From Oxalicibacterium faecigallinarum (GTDB lineage: Bacteria; Pseudomonadota; Gammaproteobacteria; Burkholderiales; Burkholderiaceae_D), in assembly GCF_014635705.1 (NCBI RefSeq), contig NZ_BMDI01000001.1, forward strand, positions 1,070,008 through 1,134,007: 64,000 bases of DNA, in the 5' to 3' direction. Positions within the stretch are counted from its first letter, which is position 1; every line of letters starts with the position of its first letter. Position numbers and translations under genes: made by a program. Of the stretch, positions 44,576 through 54,747 are shown in pieces. The notes under the pieces are model-generated. The model had not been told where the DNA came from. It saw nothing but the letters and a program-made list of their open reading frames with translations, and made no database searches.

Positions 44576-46990
44576 CTAGCGGCCATACCAGTAACGTGCA
44601 TGCTCCTTGCGATATTCAGTGACCGTGACCGATGTTCCAAATCGTACCGAAATGGCGCCAGACACATCATTGCGCAAACGTGTGACACCTTGCTCGCCAT
44701 AGCGGTCGTAAATTTCCTGCTTTGGGTGCCGGTAACGATTGCGATAGCCAACCTGAAACAGGGCAAACTGCGGATCAACACTGCGCAGAAACGGCCATGT
44801 CGATGAAGTACCACTGCCATGATGTGGCGCCAGCAGTACATCTGCCCGCAAGTCACTGCCAAAGTTGCGAACCAGTTCACTTTCTTGTGCTGCCTCAATA
44901 TCGCCAGGCAACAGGAGCGATTGCTGGCCACGCGTGATTTTCAATACACAACTGCGCGCATTCGGTTTCCAGCGGTCGCTGTCGTGGATCGCCTGTGTCG
45001 GATGCAACATCTCAAATCGCACACTGTCCCAATCCCACGACTGTCCTGCAACGCACGGGCGATGCGCGGGCGCCTGCATGACAACGGGATGATCGCCCGA
45101 CAGAGAAGTCGTCGTCCACCCTACGTCGATTTCTTTAAAGATCGACAATGCACCGCCGGAGTGATCCGTATCACTGTGCGTCACGACCACGCCATTCAGA
45201 CGATGAATACCGCGCGCCTTCAGGTAGGGCAGGACAACGCGATTTCCTCCATCGGATTCGGGCGAGTAAACAGGCCCCGTGTCATATAGCAAACGATGAT
45301 GCTCGGTCTCGATCAGCAAGGCCATGCCCTGCCCCACATCGAATGCAGTGACCCACATTTCGCCATCGCGCGGGCGCTCCGGGGCATGCAATACCAGAGG
45401 CAGCCAGAAAAACAGACCGATGTAACGTAAAGGCCAACCGCGGGGCGCAAGCAGCCAGATCGTTCCGATCACGGCCAGCACAAACATCCACCATGCCGGC
45501 ACAGGCGCCAGCCAGACTGACCACGACAACTCGCTCAGCCAGCCCAGCAGCCATGCCAGTTGGGCAATCAGAAAGTGCGCAAGCCACAAGCACCATCCGC
45601 CCAAGGGCATCGGCAGCACACTGCCGATCAGCGACAACGGCGTCACCAAGAAACTGACGAGCGGAATGGCAATCGCATTGGCAACCGGACTGATCAGCGA
45701 CGCTTGCGCAAACATCAGGATCGTCAGTGGCACCAACGCCAGCGTAACGGCATATTGGGTACGTATGGCGGCTTCCAGCACGATGCGCCAGTGTGGCTTC
45801 TCCATCTGCCCGCCTAACTGCGCGCGCCCCACACTTGCGTACAAAATGACGGCAACCGCGCCAAACGATAACCAGAAGCCTGGCGCCAGTACGGCCCACG
45901 GATCCATGATAACGACAGCGGCCAGTGCCAGGCACAGCACATGCGATACGTTAGCAAGCCGGCCGAACCACATTGCCAGCGCCACGACCAGCAACATGCA
46001 CAGCGTTCTTTGTGCAGGCACACCGGAACCAGCCAGCAGGACATAGATGAATGCGGACAAGGCACCTGCGATTGCCGCCGCTTTCTGCGCAGGCAGTAAA
46101 AGTGGTAACTGCAGATTGGTAAAAAAGGATTGTCGCCACAACACCAACACCAATTCGGCCACCAGTGCGGCAATCATCGTAATGTGAAGGCCTGAGATCG
46201 AGACCAGATGCGATATCCCCGTTTTGTTGAAGATCGTCCAGTCTGACTGACTGATCGCGCGCTGATCGCCCATCACCAACGCCACAATCACGCCAGCGTA
46301 GGGCTGTCCTTCCAGCGCGTGCTGGATACGCTCACGCAACCAGCCACGGGATCGTTCAACCGTATGACCAAACGTTGGTACAAAATTGGTCACCCGCTGA
46401 TTTTTCAATTCCAGGCGCTGATCGGGGCGGACATAGCCGGTCGCCCGTACGTTTTTCTCCAGCAGCCAGCGTTCATAGTCAAAACCGTAAGGATTGGCAT
46501 TGCCATGCGGACGACGCAATCGTACGGTCAGCTGCCAGCGCTCTCCCGCCTGCACAGCACCAACTCTTTGCAGCTCTTCCGCGCTGAAAGCCGAGTACCA
46601 GGACAATGCAGCAATCTTGGGCAGCTCGGGCACAATGCCGTCGACCGGCAACGCCTGTTCGATGACGAAATTGAAGCGCACGCCACGTTCAAAATGACTG
46701 GGCAGACTATCGACGGTACCAATGACGGTGACATCCCTGCCTTCCCACTCTTTCGGCAGCTCTGTCGATAAATAAAAATGGGCAAACAACGTTGCCCATA
46801 AAAAACCAAAACAACAACCCGCTGCTGTGAGGAAGAAAAGACGCGCGCGCGTCCATCGTTTACGCCAGACAAGAGTAACCAGCGTTACCAGAATGACCGA
46901 AAGAAAAACAAATAGCGGTAGAGAAGGCAGTTTTGCCTGCTGTTGCAGCAACCACGCACCAAAAACAAGGCCGATGATTGCGCTGCGCAT
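44576..46990 (-). CDS. comEC: Competence DNA channel ComEC/Rec2
   Basis: ComEC is the inner-membrane channel that takes up single-stranded DNA in natural transformation. The 804-residue product has an N-terminal DUF4131/OB-like part, the multi-helix Competence domain with SGLHITMIAALVAELV, and a C-terminal metallo-beta-lactamase-like domain with THSDTDHSGG and LLAPHHGSGTSS, which is thought to degrade one DNA strand. The gene is intact. It lies seven bases after tatD. Other competence genes are not in the window, so transformability cannot be judged. Confidence 0.95.
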   Translation of the reverse strand: MRSAIIGLVFGAWLLQQQAKLPSLPLFVFLSVILVTLVTLVWRKRWTRARLFFLTAAGCCFGFLWATLFAHFYLSTELPKEWEGRDVTVIGTVDSLPSHFERGVRFNFVIEQALPVDGIVPELPKIAALSWYSAFSAEELQRVGAVQAGERWQLTVRLRRPHGNANPYGFDYERWLLEKNVRATGYVRPDQRLELKNQRVTNFVPTFGHTVERSRGWLRERIQHALEGQPYAGVIVALVMGDQRAISQSDWTIFNKTGISHLVSISGLHITMIAALVAELVLVLWRQSFFTNLQLPLLLPAQKAAAIAGALSAFIYVLLAGSGVPAQRTLCMLLVVALAMWFGRLANVSHVLCLALAAVVIMDPWAVLAPGFWLSFGAVAVILYASVGRAQLGGQMEKPHWRIVLEAAIRTQYAVTLALVPLTILMFAQASLISPVANAIAIPLVSFLVTPLSLIGSVLPMPLGGWCLWLAHFLIAQLAWLLGWLSELSWSVWLAPVPAWWMFVLAVIGTIWLLAPRGWPLRYIGLFFWLPLVLHAPERPRDGEMWVTAFDVGQGMALLIETEHHRLLYDTGPVYSPESDGGNRVVLPYLKARGIHRLNGVVVTHSDTDHSGGALSIFKEIDVGWTTTSLSGDHPVVMQAPAHRPCVAGQSWDWDSVRFEMLHPTQAIHDSDRWKPNARSCVLKITRGQQSLLLPGDIEAAQESELVRNFGSDLRADVLLAPHHGSGTSSTWPFLRSVDPQFALFQVGYRNRYRHPKQEIYDRYGEQGVTRLRNDVSGAISVRFGTSVTVTEYRKEHARYWYGR

Positions 46991-46997
46991 ACGGCCC

Positions 46998-47798
46998 TCA
47001 GGACAACGCCACCAGACGCGGCATCACCGTCCGCGCATTATCACTGGTGATCCGGGCAATGTCCGGCAACGCCATCGAGCGCAGTTCTGCAAGCACGTCA
47101 CCGATGCGAGGCAATTGCTCCGGGCTGTTCTTTTCCGGATGCAACCATGCAGGAGAAATATCGGGCGCATCGGTTTCCAACACGATGCTTTCGATTGGCA
47201 ATTCGCTGGCCAAGCGACGAATTTGCAATGATCGCGTGAATGTCATCGCGCCACCAAAGCCGAGTTTGAAACCCAGATCGATGAAAATCTGTGCCTGTTG
47301 AAAACTGCCATTGAATGCATGCGCGATGCCACCTGGTACCTTGATCCGGCGTAACTGCTTGAGAATCTGATCCTGCGCGCGGCGCACATGCAGCAGTACG
47401 GGCAAGTCAAAATCGCGCGCGATCTTCAATTGCTCAGCATAGAAATGCTCCTGCTTGGCGCGCATGGCTGACTCCGTCAGCAGAGGCACAAAATAATCCA
47501 GTCCGATTTCACCGATCGCGACAAAACGTGGATCGGCCATGGCCGCCTCAACCGACTCGCGTAAAAAGAGCAAATCAGCTTCTTGCGCCTGCGGTACAAA
47601 AATCGGATGAATGCCTAATGCGTAACTGCAATTGGCATGCGCATGCGCCAGATTTCTGACTGTAGAAAAATTAGCGCGCTCCACTGCCGGAATCACGATC
47701 ATGCCAACCTGTAGCGCTTCGGCACGACGCGCCACTTCATCTGCCTGATCGGCAAACTCGGCAGCATCCAGATGGCAATGTGTATCGATCCACGTCAT
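46998..47798 (-). CDS. tatD: TatD-family metal-dependent hydrolase
   Basis: TatD-family proteins are TIM-barrel metalloenzymes with 3'-5' exonuclease activity on DNA and RNA. The 266-residue product has the metal motif DTHCHLD at residues ~5-11, AIGEIGLDY, VLLHVRRA and IVLETDAPDISP near the C-terminus. The exact subtype (TatD, YcfH or YjjV) cannot be decided by eye; YcfH-like is likely. It sits between lolD and comEC on the same strand. Confidence 0.9.
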   Translation of the reverse strand: MTWIDTHCHLDAAEFADQADEVARRAEALQVGMIVIPAVERANFSTVRNLAHAHANCSYALGIHPIFVPQAQEADLLFLRESVEAAMADPRFVAIGEIGLDYFVPLLTESAMRAKQEHFYAEQLKIARDFDLPVLLHVRRAQDQILKQLRRIKVPGGIAHAFNGSFQQAQIFIDLGFKLGFGGAMTFTRSLQIRRLASELPIESIVLETDAPDISPAWLHPEKNSPEQLPRIGDVLAELRSMALPDIARITSDNARTVMPRLVALS

Positions 47799-47854
47799 GA
47801 CAGATTACGACTCGGTATGTCCAATCGAGGGGCAACGTACAAGACTGACGGCGA

Positions 47855-48553
47855 TCAAGCTGCAGCAGTCTCTTCATACGGATGCAAGCCCTGATCCGAC
47901 AAACGCAAAATACGATCACAATGCGTTGCCAGCTCAACGTCATGCGTCACGATGATGAACGATGTACCCAAGGTCCGCGACAACTCCAGCATCAAATCAA
48001 ACGTCTTCTGTGCCGTCGCACGATCCAGATTGCCGGTTGGCTCGTCGGCAAGTACACAGGCAGGCTGGGTAACCAGGGCACGTGCCAGTGCGACACGCTG
48101 GCGTTCGCCACCGGACAATTCGCCCGGCACGTGCGTTACACGATGCTCAAGGCCGACGCGTGCCAGCATGGCATGCGCCAGCTTGTGTGCCTGATCGCGC
48201 GGCATGCGACGGATCATCAAGGGCATGGCGACATTGTCGAGTGCCGTAAATTCCGGCAGCAGATGGTGAAATTGGTAAACGAAACCAAGCGACTGGTTAC
48301 GCACCGTTCCGCGGCGCTTTTCATCCAGACTCGCGAAGTCTTGACCAAGCAAGGTTACCGCTCCACTGGTCGGCACATCCAGCCCACCAAGCAGATGCAG
48401 CAAGGTCGATTTGCCGGAGCCGGATGCACCGATGATGGCGATACGCTCGCCTTTGACAACATCCAGATCGATGCCTTTCAGCACTTCGACCGAATACTTC
48501 CCTTGTGTAAAGGTCTTTGCCAGCTTGCGGCAGGACAGAACAGACTCACTCAT
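47855..48553 (-). CDS. lolD: Lipoprotein-releasing ABC transporter ATPase LolD
   Basis: LolD powers the release of outer-membrane lipoproteins from the inner membrane to LolA. The 232-residue product has Walker [10 protein letters not shown], the Q-loop in [13 protein letters not shown], the signature [15 protein letters not shown] and Walker [12 protein letters not shown]. The [22 protein letters not shown] stretch is characteristic of LolD. The ATG at 48553 overlaps the last eight bases of lolC, which indicates coupling. The longer in-frame extension runs into lolC and was rejected. Confidence 0.96.
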   Translation of the reverse strand: MSESVLSCRKLAKTFTQGKYSVEVLKGIDLDVVKGERIAIIGASGSGKSTLLHLLGGLDVPTSGAVTLLGQDFASLDEKRRGTVRNQSLGFVYQFHHLLPEFTALDNVAMPLMIRRMPRDQAHKLAHAMLARVGLEHRVTHVPGELSGGERQRVALARALVTQPACVLADEPTGNLDRATAQKTFDLMLELSRTLGTSFIIVTHDVELATHCDRILRLSDQGLHPYEETAAA

Positions 48554-49811
48554 AACGTAATGCCTCCGCAGGTTTGACACGCGCTGCTGACCAGCTTGGA
48601 TAAAGCGTTGCCAGAAAAGCGAGCACAACGGCAATCCCGCCAATCGTCCATACATCCGGCCAACGCAGGTCGGACGGCAACTCGCTGATCAGATAAACAT
48701 CCTTGGGCAGGAACTGCACCTGGAACACGCTTTCGATAAACGGCACGATCACGTCGATATTCAATGCGACCAACACGCCACCACCCACTCCCACCGCCGT
48801 ACCAATCAGGCCAACCAGTGCCCCCTGAATCATGAAAATTTTCATGATGGATGCAGGCGATGCCCCCAAAGTACGCAGGATTGCGATGTCTGCCTGCTTG
48901 TCTGTCACCGTCATGACCAACGTCGACACCAGATTGAATGCCGCCACCGCAATGATCAGTGTCAGAATCAAGGACATCATGCGTTTCTCGGTCTGTACCG
49001 CAGCAAACCAGTTACGGTTTTGCTTGGACCAGTCACGTATCAGTACGTTATCACTGACAGTACGCGTCAAATCCATCGCAACCTGCGGCGCGCGTTGCAT
49101 ATCGGTGATCTTCAGACGCAAACCGGATGGCGCACTCAGACGGAACATGGTCATCGCATCCTGAATATGAATGAAGGCCATCGACGAGTCATACTCGAAA
49201 TGACCCGAATCGAAAATCCCGACTACCGTGAACTGCTTCAGACGCGGAATCACGCCCGCTGGCGTGACCTGTCCTTGCGGCGCGATCATGGTCACTTTTT
49301 CGCCCATGTAGACGTGCATGGCACGTGCCAATTCGCTACCCAGTACGATATTGAATTCGCCCGGCTGCAAGTTATCAAGGCTACCCTGCTTCACGTGCTT
49401 GGCCACGTCCGACACACGCGGCTCCTGATCCGGCAGCACGCCACGGATCATCACGCCGCGCAAGGTGTCGTCCCGCGTCATCATCGCCTGCGAATCGACG
49501 TATGGTGCCGTACCGATCACTTCACGGTTGGCTTCCACTTCCTTGGCGGTTTTCTGCCAGTCCGGCAGCGAACCGCCCGGCTCGAAAACCTCAATATGCG
49601 ACAGCACCGACAACATGCGGTCACGCACGTCTTTCTGAAATCCATTCATGACCGACAGCACGATGATCAATGCCGCTACGCCAACGGCAATACCGGCCAT
49701 CGAAATCAGGGAAATGAAGGAAATAAAAGTGTTGCGACCGCTGCGCTTGCCAGCGCGTGTGTAACGCACGCCGATCAGCCATTCGAAAGATATATTTTTT
49801 ATGATGCTCAA
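48546..49811 (-). CDS. lolC: Lipoprotein-releasing ABC transporter permease LolC/LolE
   Basis: This FtsX-type permease with a large periplasmic domain passes lipoproteins to LolA. The 421-residue product has a first membrane segment in [25 protein letters not shown], the periplasmic part (~50-270) and three C-terminal segments. The start is TTG at 49811 (encoding [16 protein letters not shown]), chosen because AGGAG lies seven bases upstream and similarity begins there; no ATG fits. Only one permease gene is present, so the transporter may use two copies of it, as in LolF-type systems. Confidence 0.93.
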   Translation of the reverse strand: MSIIKNISFEWLIGVRYTRAGKRSGRNTFISFISLISMAGIAVGVAALIIVLSVMNGFQKDVRDRMLSVLSHIEVFEPGGSLPDWQKTAKEVEANREVIGTAPYVDSQAMMTRDDTLRGVMIRGVLPDQEPRVSDVAKHVKQGSLDNLQPGEFNIVLGSELARAMHVYMGEKVTMIAPQGQVTPAGVIPRLKQFTVVGIFDSGHFEYDSSMAFIHIQDAMTMFRLSAPSGLRLKITDMQRAPQVAMDLTRTVSDNVLIRDWSKQNRNWFAAVQTEKRMMSLILTLIIAVAAFNLVSTLVMTVTDKQADIAILRTLGASPASIMKIFMIQGALVGLIGTAVGVGGGVLVALNIDVIVPFIESVFQVQFLPKDVYLISELPSDLRWPDVWTIGGIAVVLAFLATLYPSWSAARVKPAEALRYE

Positions 49812-49982
49812 AAGAGAACTCCTGTCTGCAGCACGCAGTGTGCCCGAAGTTTGCCACAACTTGCACAGCGGCAGTAAAGGGCAGAAGCTACATGGACTGT
49901 TACCGTCGCATTCCGTTCCCTGATGCAAGAAACATGCATCCCGCGCCGACCGCAAGTTAGGCAATTGCCCTACAATCGCGGC

Positions 49983-51017
49983 ATGAACCGACTTGACCTG
50001 CTTTTACCCTTTTCCCTGACACCGCCGGAGCTGGCGCGCGACCTGCAAAAGGAGCTTTCCGTACCCTCACTTGCCATGCTGCTGGGACGCGGCAAATCGA
50101 CGGCTATGGTCACCAACGATGCGTTTTCCCGCACCTTGCCGCATGAGGCATGGTTGTTCGAAAACGCAGCCGCAACCAGCACAGACAACAGTCCGCCACT
50201 GGCACGCTATCTGGCCCACGATGCCGGCATGTCGCTGGACGAAGGATTCTGGTTCATCCTGCAGCCTTTCCATTTGCATGTGGCACGCGATCATCTGGTA
50301 CTGACCGATCCGCGCCAGTTGCGTATCAGTGAGGAAGAATCGCAGGCGCTGTTTAGCTCTGCGCAGTCAGTCTTTTCCGAAGACGGGAAAGACCTGTTCT
50401 ACGTCAGTCCATCCATCTGGCTACTGCGTGCAGACGACTGGCATGGTTTGCGCACGTCGACGCCGGATGCCGCCTGCGGTCACAACGTCGATATCTGGAC
50501 ACCACAAGGCGATCGCGCGCGTGAATGGCGCCGCCTGCAAAATGAAGTGCAGATGCACTGGCACGACCACGCCGTCAACGACGCGCGTACCGGTCGCGGA
50601 CTTAAACCGATCAACTCGGTCTGGCTTTGGGGCGGCGCCAAGGCCGGCACCTCCACCATGCGCCGTTTTGAAACCGCTTTCAGCAGCACGCAAAGCACGC
50701 CTTTGCTGGCCGCTTTACAAACCAGACAAATCAGCGACGCCAGCACCTTGTTATCAACATCCGCCGGACACGCGATTCTGGTGCTCGACGATTTGAGCGA
50801 ACCGGCGCTGACAGAAGACTGGGCGGAATGGATTGCACGCATGAATAGCATGGAAGAGCGCTGGTTTGCACCATTGTTGGCAGCCTTGCGACAAGGCCAG
50901 TTGAAACAGCTTGGCATCACGCTGAATCATCACGCCACGCTGAAAACGATCGATATCAGCAAAAGCGCACTGCGCAAGTTCTGGAAGAAACCCGCCTTGA
51001 CTGCTCTCGCCGCATGA
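49983..51017 (+). CDS. RpfE-type conserved protein (phosphoglycerate mutase-like family)
   Basis: The 344-residue protein matches the RpfE-type family found upstream of recJ in Xanthomonas and betaproteobacteria. Visible stretches are LPHEAWLFE, DEGFWFILQPFHLHVARDHLVLTDP, INSVWLWGGAK and a C-terminal LDDLSEPALTEDW. Some databases call it phosphoglycerate mutase-like, but the biochemical function is not established, and the link with diffusible-signal regulation comes only from its place in the Xanthomonas rpf cluster. A TACAAT ends six bases before the ATG. Its stop overlaps the recJ start (ATGA). Confidence 0.8.
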   Translation: MNRLDLLLPFSLTPPELARDLQKELSVPSLAMLLGRGKSTAMVTNDAFSRTLPHEAWLFENAAATSTDNSPPLARYLAHDAGMSLDEGFWFILQPFHLHVARDHLVLTDPRQLRISEEESQALFSSAQSVFSEDGKDLFYVSPSIWLLRADDWHGLRTSTPDAACGHNVDIWTPQGDRAREWRRLQNEVQMHWHDHAVNDARTGRGLKPINSVWLWGGAKAGTSTMRRFETAFSSTQSTPLLAALQTRQISDASTLLSTSAGHAILVLDDLSEPALTEDWAEWIARMNSMEERWFAPLLAALRQGQLKQLGITLNHHATLKTIDISKSALRKFWKKPALTALAA

Positions 51018-52708
51018 CCCGTATCGTTGTCCGCCCTTATGGCATTGCCAATGCCGAACGCCTGCAACAAGGTGGCTTGCATCCCGTCATGGCCCGCATT
51101 TTCGCTGCACGTGGCCTGCAGGATCAACGTGAACTGCAAAGCGAACTCAACGCTCTGATTCCACCGCCAGGCTTGCTGCATATTGACGCTGCTGCTGTCT
51201 ATCTGGCCGATGCCATTGCAGCAGGCAAAAAAATGGTGATCGTTGCTGACTACGATTGTGATGGTGCCACCGCCTGTGCCGTTGGCTTGCGCGGACTACG
51301 CGCGATGGGTGCAACCATCGATTACATCGTCCCCAACCGTTTCGAGTACGGCTACGGCCTCACACCGGAAATCGTGGCACTTGCCATCCGTGAAAAATCG
51401 CCAGATATCATCGTCACCGTCGACAACGGCATCGCCAGTATCGATGGCGTGGAAGAAGCGAATCGCCGTGGCATCGATGTGGTAGTGACCGATCACCATT
51501 TGCCGGGCGATACACTGCCTGCTGCACGCGTGATCGTGAATCCCAACCAGCCCAATTGCGGCTTCCCGAGCAAGAATCTGGCTGGTGTTGGCGTCATGTT
51601 TTATGTCTTGCTGGCGCTGCGTGCCGAAATGCGCAAGCGCGGCATCTTCGATGCGACTACACAACCCAAGCTCGACAGCCTGCTCGATCTGGTCGCGCTA
51701 GGCACGGTGGCAGACGTTGTCAAGCTCGATGCCAATAATCGCATTCTGGTTGCACAAGGACTCAAACGCATGCGTGCCGGCCGCATGCACGAAGGCGTCG
51801 CCGCCTTGTTCCGTGCGGCGAGTCGCGAAGCACGCAAAGCCTCCCCCTTCGATCTCGGCTTTGCGCTCGGTCCGCGCCTGAACGCTGCTGGCCGACTGGC
51901 CGATATGTCGCTCGGTATTGAATGTCTGACGACAGACGATCCGGGACGCGCATGGCAAATCGCCCAGCAGCTCGACGAAATCAATCGTGAGCGTCGCACC
52001 ATCGAAGCGGACATGCAGGAAACGGCGCTGACGCTGCTGGACAGCTTCAATCCACAGAATAAAACCACGATCAGTGTGTTCGACGCTGGTTGGCATCAGG
52101 GTGTGATCGGTATCGTGGCCTCACGTCTGAAAGACAAGTTCTATCGCCCGACCATCACCTTTGCCGATGCCGGCGATGGCTGGATCAAGGGATCAGGGCG
52201 TTCGATTGCCGGTTTTCATCTACGCGACGCACTGGATCTGGTGTCCAAGCATGCACCGACGCTGATCGATAAATTCGGCGGTCATGCGATGGCGGCTGGT
52301 CTGACGATCCGTGCCGATGCCTTTGACGCATTTTCCGATGCGTTCGAAACAGTCGGCCGTGACTGGCTGGATGACAATCAACTGGAGCGCGTGCTGGAAA
52401 CCGATGGCTCGCTGGAGTCTGCCTACTTCACCACGCAATTTATCGAACTGATCAATAATCAGGTCTGGGGACAAGGCTTCGCGCCGCCAGTCTTCTGCGA
52501 CGAGTTCCGTGTCGTCAATCAGCGCATTCTGAAAGAACGCCACTTGAAGCTGACGCTGGAAAAAGATGGTCATCAATTTGATGCGATCTGGTTTGGCAAC
52601 AGCACATCCCTTCCCGGCCATGCACGCGTCGCCTATCGACTTGATGCCAACGAATTCAATGGCCGTACGCGTGTCCAATTATTAGTGGAGCATGCAGAAG
52701 CGGCCTGA
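51014..52708 (+). CDS. recJ: Single-strand-specific 5'-3' exonuclease RecJ
   Basis: RecJ degrades single-stranded DNA in recombination and mismatch repair. The 564-residue product has the DHH-family motifs: motif I DYDCDGATA at ~79, VTVDNGIAS, and motif III TDHHLPGD at ~160, then the DHHA1 region with KGSGRSIAGFHLRDAL and GGHAMAAGLTI. Its ATG overlaps the stop of the RpfE-type gene, so the two are translated together. With mutS it gives the window two mismatch-repair genes. Confidence 0.97.
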   Translation: MTRIVVRPYGIANAERLQQGGLHPVMARIFAARGLQDQRELQSELNALIPPPGLLHIDAAAVYLADAIAAGKKMVIVADYDCDGATACAVGLRGLRAMGATIDYIVPNRFEYGYGLTPEIVALAIREKSPDIIVTVDNGIASIDGVEEANRRGIDVVVTDHHLPGDTLPAARVIVNPNQPNCGFPSKNLAGVGVMFYVLLALRAEMRKRGIFDATTQPKLDSLLDLVALGTVADVVKLDANNRILVAQGLKRMRAGRMHEGVAALFRAASREARKASPFDLGFALGPRLNAAGRLADMSLGIECLTTDDPGRAWQIAQQLDEINRERRTIEADMQETALTLLDSFNPQNKTTISVFDAGWHQGVIGIVASRLKDKFYRPTITFADAGDGWIKGSGRSIAGFHLRDALDLVSKHAPTLIDKFGGHAMAAGLTIRADAFDAFSDAFETVGRDWLDDNQLERVLETDGSLESAYFTTQFIELINNQVWGQGFAPPVFCDEFRVVNQRILKERHLKLTLEKDGHQFDAIWFGNSTSLPGHARVAYRLDANEFNGRTRVQLLVEHAEAA

Positions 52709-52726
52709 GCGTTTTTTGCTCGATGT

Positions 52727-53446
52727 TCAGCGCACCGGCAAAAACTGGATAAAACCGGCACCGATCAGATTTTGCACATAGTTGATACCCGCCCGCCGAT
52801 ACTTTTCGGTCATGAAGGTCGCCAGCAGATCAAGACGGCCGACTATCTTGCCAAACTCGCGCTCGAAACTCAGATTACGTCCATTCAGACCAATGTCATC
52901 GGCAAGCAGCAATGGCTGTCCATGAGAATTACGACGCGTCCCAAGTAACCAGACTGCGATTTCAATATTGCGTGCGGCGTTATAGATGTGCTGGGCATCC
53001 AGGCTATCGACCAGAAAAAACTCAGTCTTGCCGTCATGCGCCGTCACGATCATGTCGGCGCTTGCATGGATGAAAGCCGCCACGCGATCACCGACAAAAT
53101 CCGGCGTCAGTGCGAGCGACAAGGCACGAATATCCTGCTGCCCCTGCAAGCCGGGCCAGGCTGCGCGCTGCTCGATTGCACTGCGCACGCGCTGCATCGC
53201 ATCTTCGCGACTGGCGGCCGTTTTCTTCCATTCGGCCGGATTGCGACGATAGAGCTTGTCCATCAGCAGATACAGGCTGTCGAGATTGTGTTGCATCGCA
53301 ATCGAGGCAATCCGGTTGGTATCGGACTGCGCCATCTCACGACCGCCACCCGATGTGCTCTTGACCTCGCCGCGATTGGTATGCGCCGCCGTACAGGCGC
53401 TCAGCAGCAGAATCAGACCGATTGTTGTCAGCGACTTCCCAAGCAT
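52727..53446 (-). CDS. Conserved lipoprotein of unknown function between recJ and prfB
   Basis: The 239-residue protein has a signal peptide with lipobox LSAC (MLGKSLTTIGLILLLSAC), so it is probably an envelope lipoprotein. A Gly/Ser linker follows, then a helical body with NLDSLYLLMDKLYRRNPAEW, ADMIVTAHDGKTEFFLVD, and LLATFMTEKYRRAGINYVQ near the end. I do not recognise the family. It lies on the strand opposite to recJ and prfB, which are neighbours in related genomes. The ATG at 53446 puts the signal peptide at the N-terminus; a start at 53602 would bury it. Confidence 0.78.
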   Translation of the reverse strand: MLGKSLTTIGLILLLSACTAAHTNRGEVKSTSGGGREMAQSDTNRIASIAMQHNLDSLYLLMDKLYRRNPAEWKKTAASREDAMQRVRSAIEQRAAWPGLQGQQDIRALSLALTPDFVGDRVAAFIHASADMIVTAHDGKTEFFLVDSLDAQHIYNAARNIEIAVWLLGTRRNSHGQPLLLADDIGLNGRNLSFEREFGKIVGRLDLLATFMTEKYRRAGINYVQNLIGAGFIQFLPVR

Positions 53447-53525
53447 CTTGCACCCATTGCCAAAATGACCATGCCGGATCATGCCATGGAAATTGGCTGC
53501 AATGCCATCCGGACAGGTTTCCGGC

Positions 53526-53554
53526 TTAAAAATGCTCTCTGGAGCAGGTATAAT
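53526..53554 (+). promoter_or_regulatory. Promoter of prfB
   Basis: TTAAAA (53526-53531) and a perfect TATAAT (53549-53554) have a 17-base spacer. Transcription would begin about 20 bases before the prfB ATG. Confidence 0.7.
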
Positions 53555-53582
53555 CTGCGGTTTGATTGCAAAGAATATCGCC

Positions 53583-54687
53583 ATGGAAGCCGAACGCCTC
53601 AATTCCCTCCAATCCCTGCTGACCGATCTATCCGATCGCGCGGCCGAACTTCGGAGGTATCTTTGACTTCGATGTGAAGTCGGAGAAACTCGAACAAGTC
53701 AACGGGGAACTCGAAGACCCTGACGTCTGGAACGATCCCAAGCGCGCCCAGGATCTGGGCAAGGAAAAGAAGTCGCTGGAAGCGATCGTCCATACTCTCA
53801 TCAAGATCGATACCGAACTTACCGACGCGCGCGATCTGTTCGACATGGCACGCGAAGAAAACGATGAGGACACCATCGTTGCCATCGAAGCCGATGCGCA
53901 GGAATTGCTGAAGCTCGTCGAAGAGATGGAATTCCGTCGCATGTTCAGCAATCCGCTTGATGCGAATAACTGCTTCATCGATATTCAGGCTGGCGCGGGC
54001 GGCACCGAGGCGCAGGACTGGGCATCCATGCTGCTGCGTCAGTATCTGCGCTATTGCGAACGCAAAGGCTTCAAGGTCGAAATCCTTGAACAATCCGATG
54101 GCGAGGTGGCCGGCATCAAGACTGCCACGCTCAAGGTCGAAGGTGAATATGCCTACGGCTTCCTGCGTACCGAAACAGGCGTGCATCGTCTCGTGCGCAA
54201 GTCACCATTTGATTCGGCCAACGGTCGCCACACCTCGTTTTCGAGTCTGTTCGTCTATCCGGAAGTGGACGATTCGATCGAGATCGAAATCAACCCGGCC
54301 GACGTGCGTATCGACACCTATCGCGCCTCCGGTGCCGGTGGTCAGCACATCAACAAAACCGATTCCGCCGTCCGTCTGACGCACGGTCCGTCGGGCATTG
54401 TCGTGCAGTGCCAGAACGATCGTTCGCAGCACCGTAACAAGGCAGAAGCATGGGACATGCTGAAAGCCAAGTTGTACGAACTCGAACTGCGCAATCGCAT
54501 GAGCGAACAGCAAAAACTGGAAGATTCCAAAACCGACGTCGGCTGGGGCCACCAGATTCGCTCGTACGTGCTCGATCAATCACGCATCAAGGATTTGCGT
54601 ACCAACTTCGAGACCGGCAATACCAAGGCTGTGCTTGACGGCGACATCGATGATTTCATCGCCGCATCGCTGAAGCAAGGCGTGTAA
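53583..54687 (+). CDS. prfB: Peptide chain release factor 2 (programmed +1 frameshift)
   Basis: RF2 ends translation at UGA and UAA. The gene is read in two frames: 53583-53663, then a +1 shift over the UGA at 53664-53666, then 53665-54687, giving 367 residues. The first part ends AAELRRYL and the second begins DFDVKSEKL. The stop-recognition motif SPF ([12 protein letters not shown]) and the catalytic GGQ at ~252-254 ([14 protein letters not shown]) are intact. It is not a pseudogene: the shift signal is the standard autoregulatory device, which makes RF2 when RF2 is scarce. It is followed by lysS with a 60-base gap. Confidence 0.97.
53653..53667 (+). promoter_or_regulatory. Programmed +1 frameshift site of prfB
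   Basis: GGAGG (53653-53657), a three-base spacer TAT, the slippery codon CTT, and TGA followed by C (53664-53667) reproduce the known RF2 frameshift signal: an internal Shine-Dalgarno, CUU and a weak UGAC stop. Confidence 0.97.
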
Positions 54688-54747
54688 ATGCGCCTTGTCG
54701 CTGACTCTGCCGCCACATTTTTTGTATCTAACTGACTGTTGCCTTTC

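Noticed and set aside
53481-53666. A stop codon that seems to break prfB
   Set aside because: It is the programmed UGA of RF2, with the full frameshift signal next to it, so it is not a pseudogene or sequencing error.
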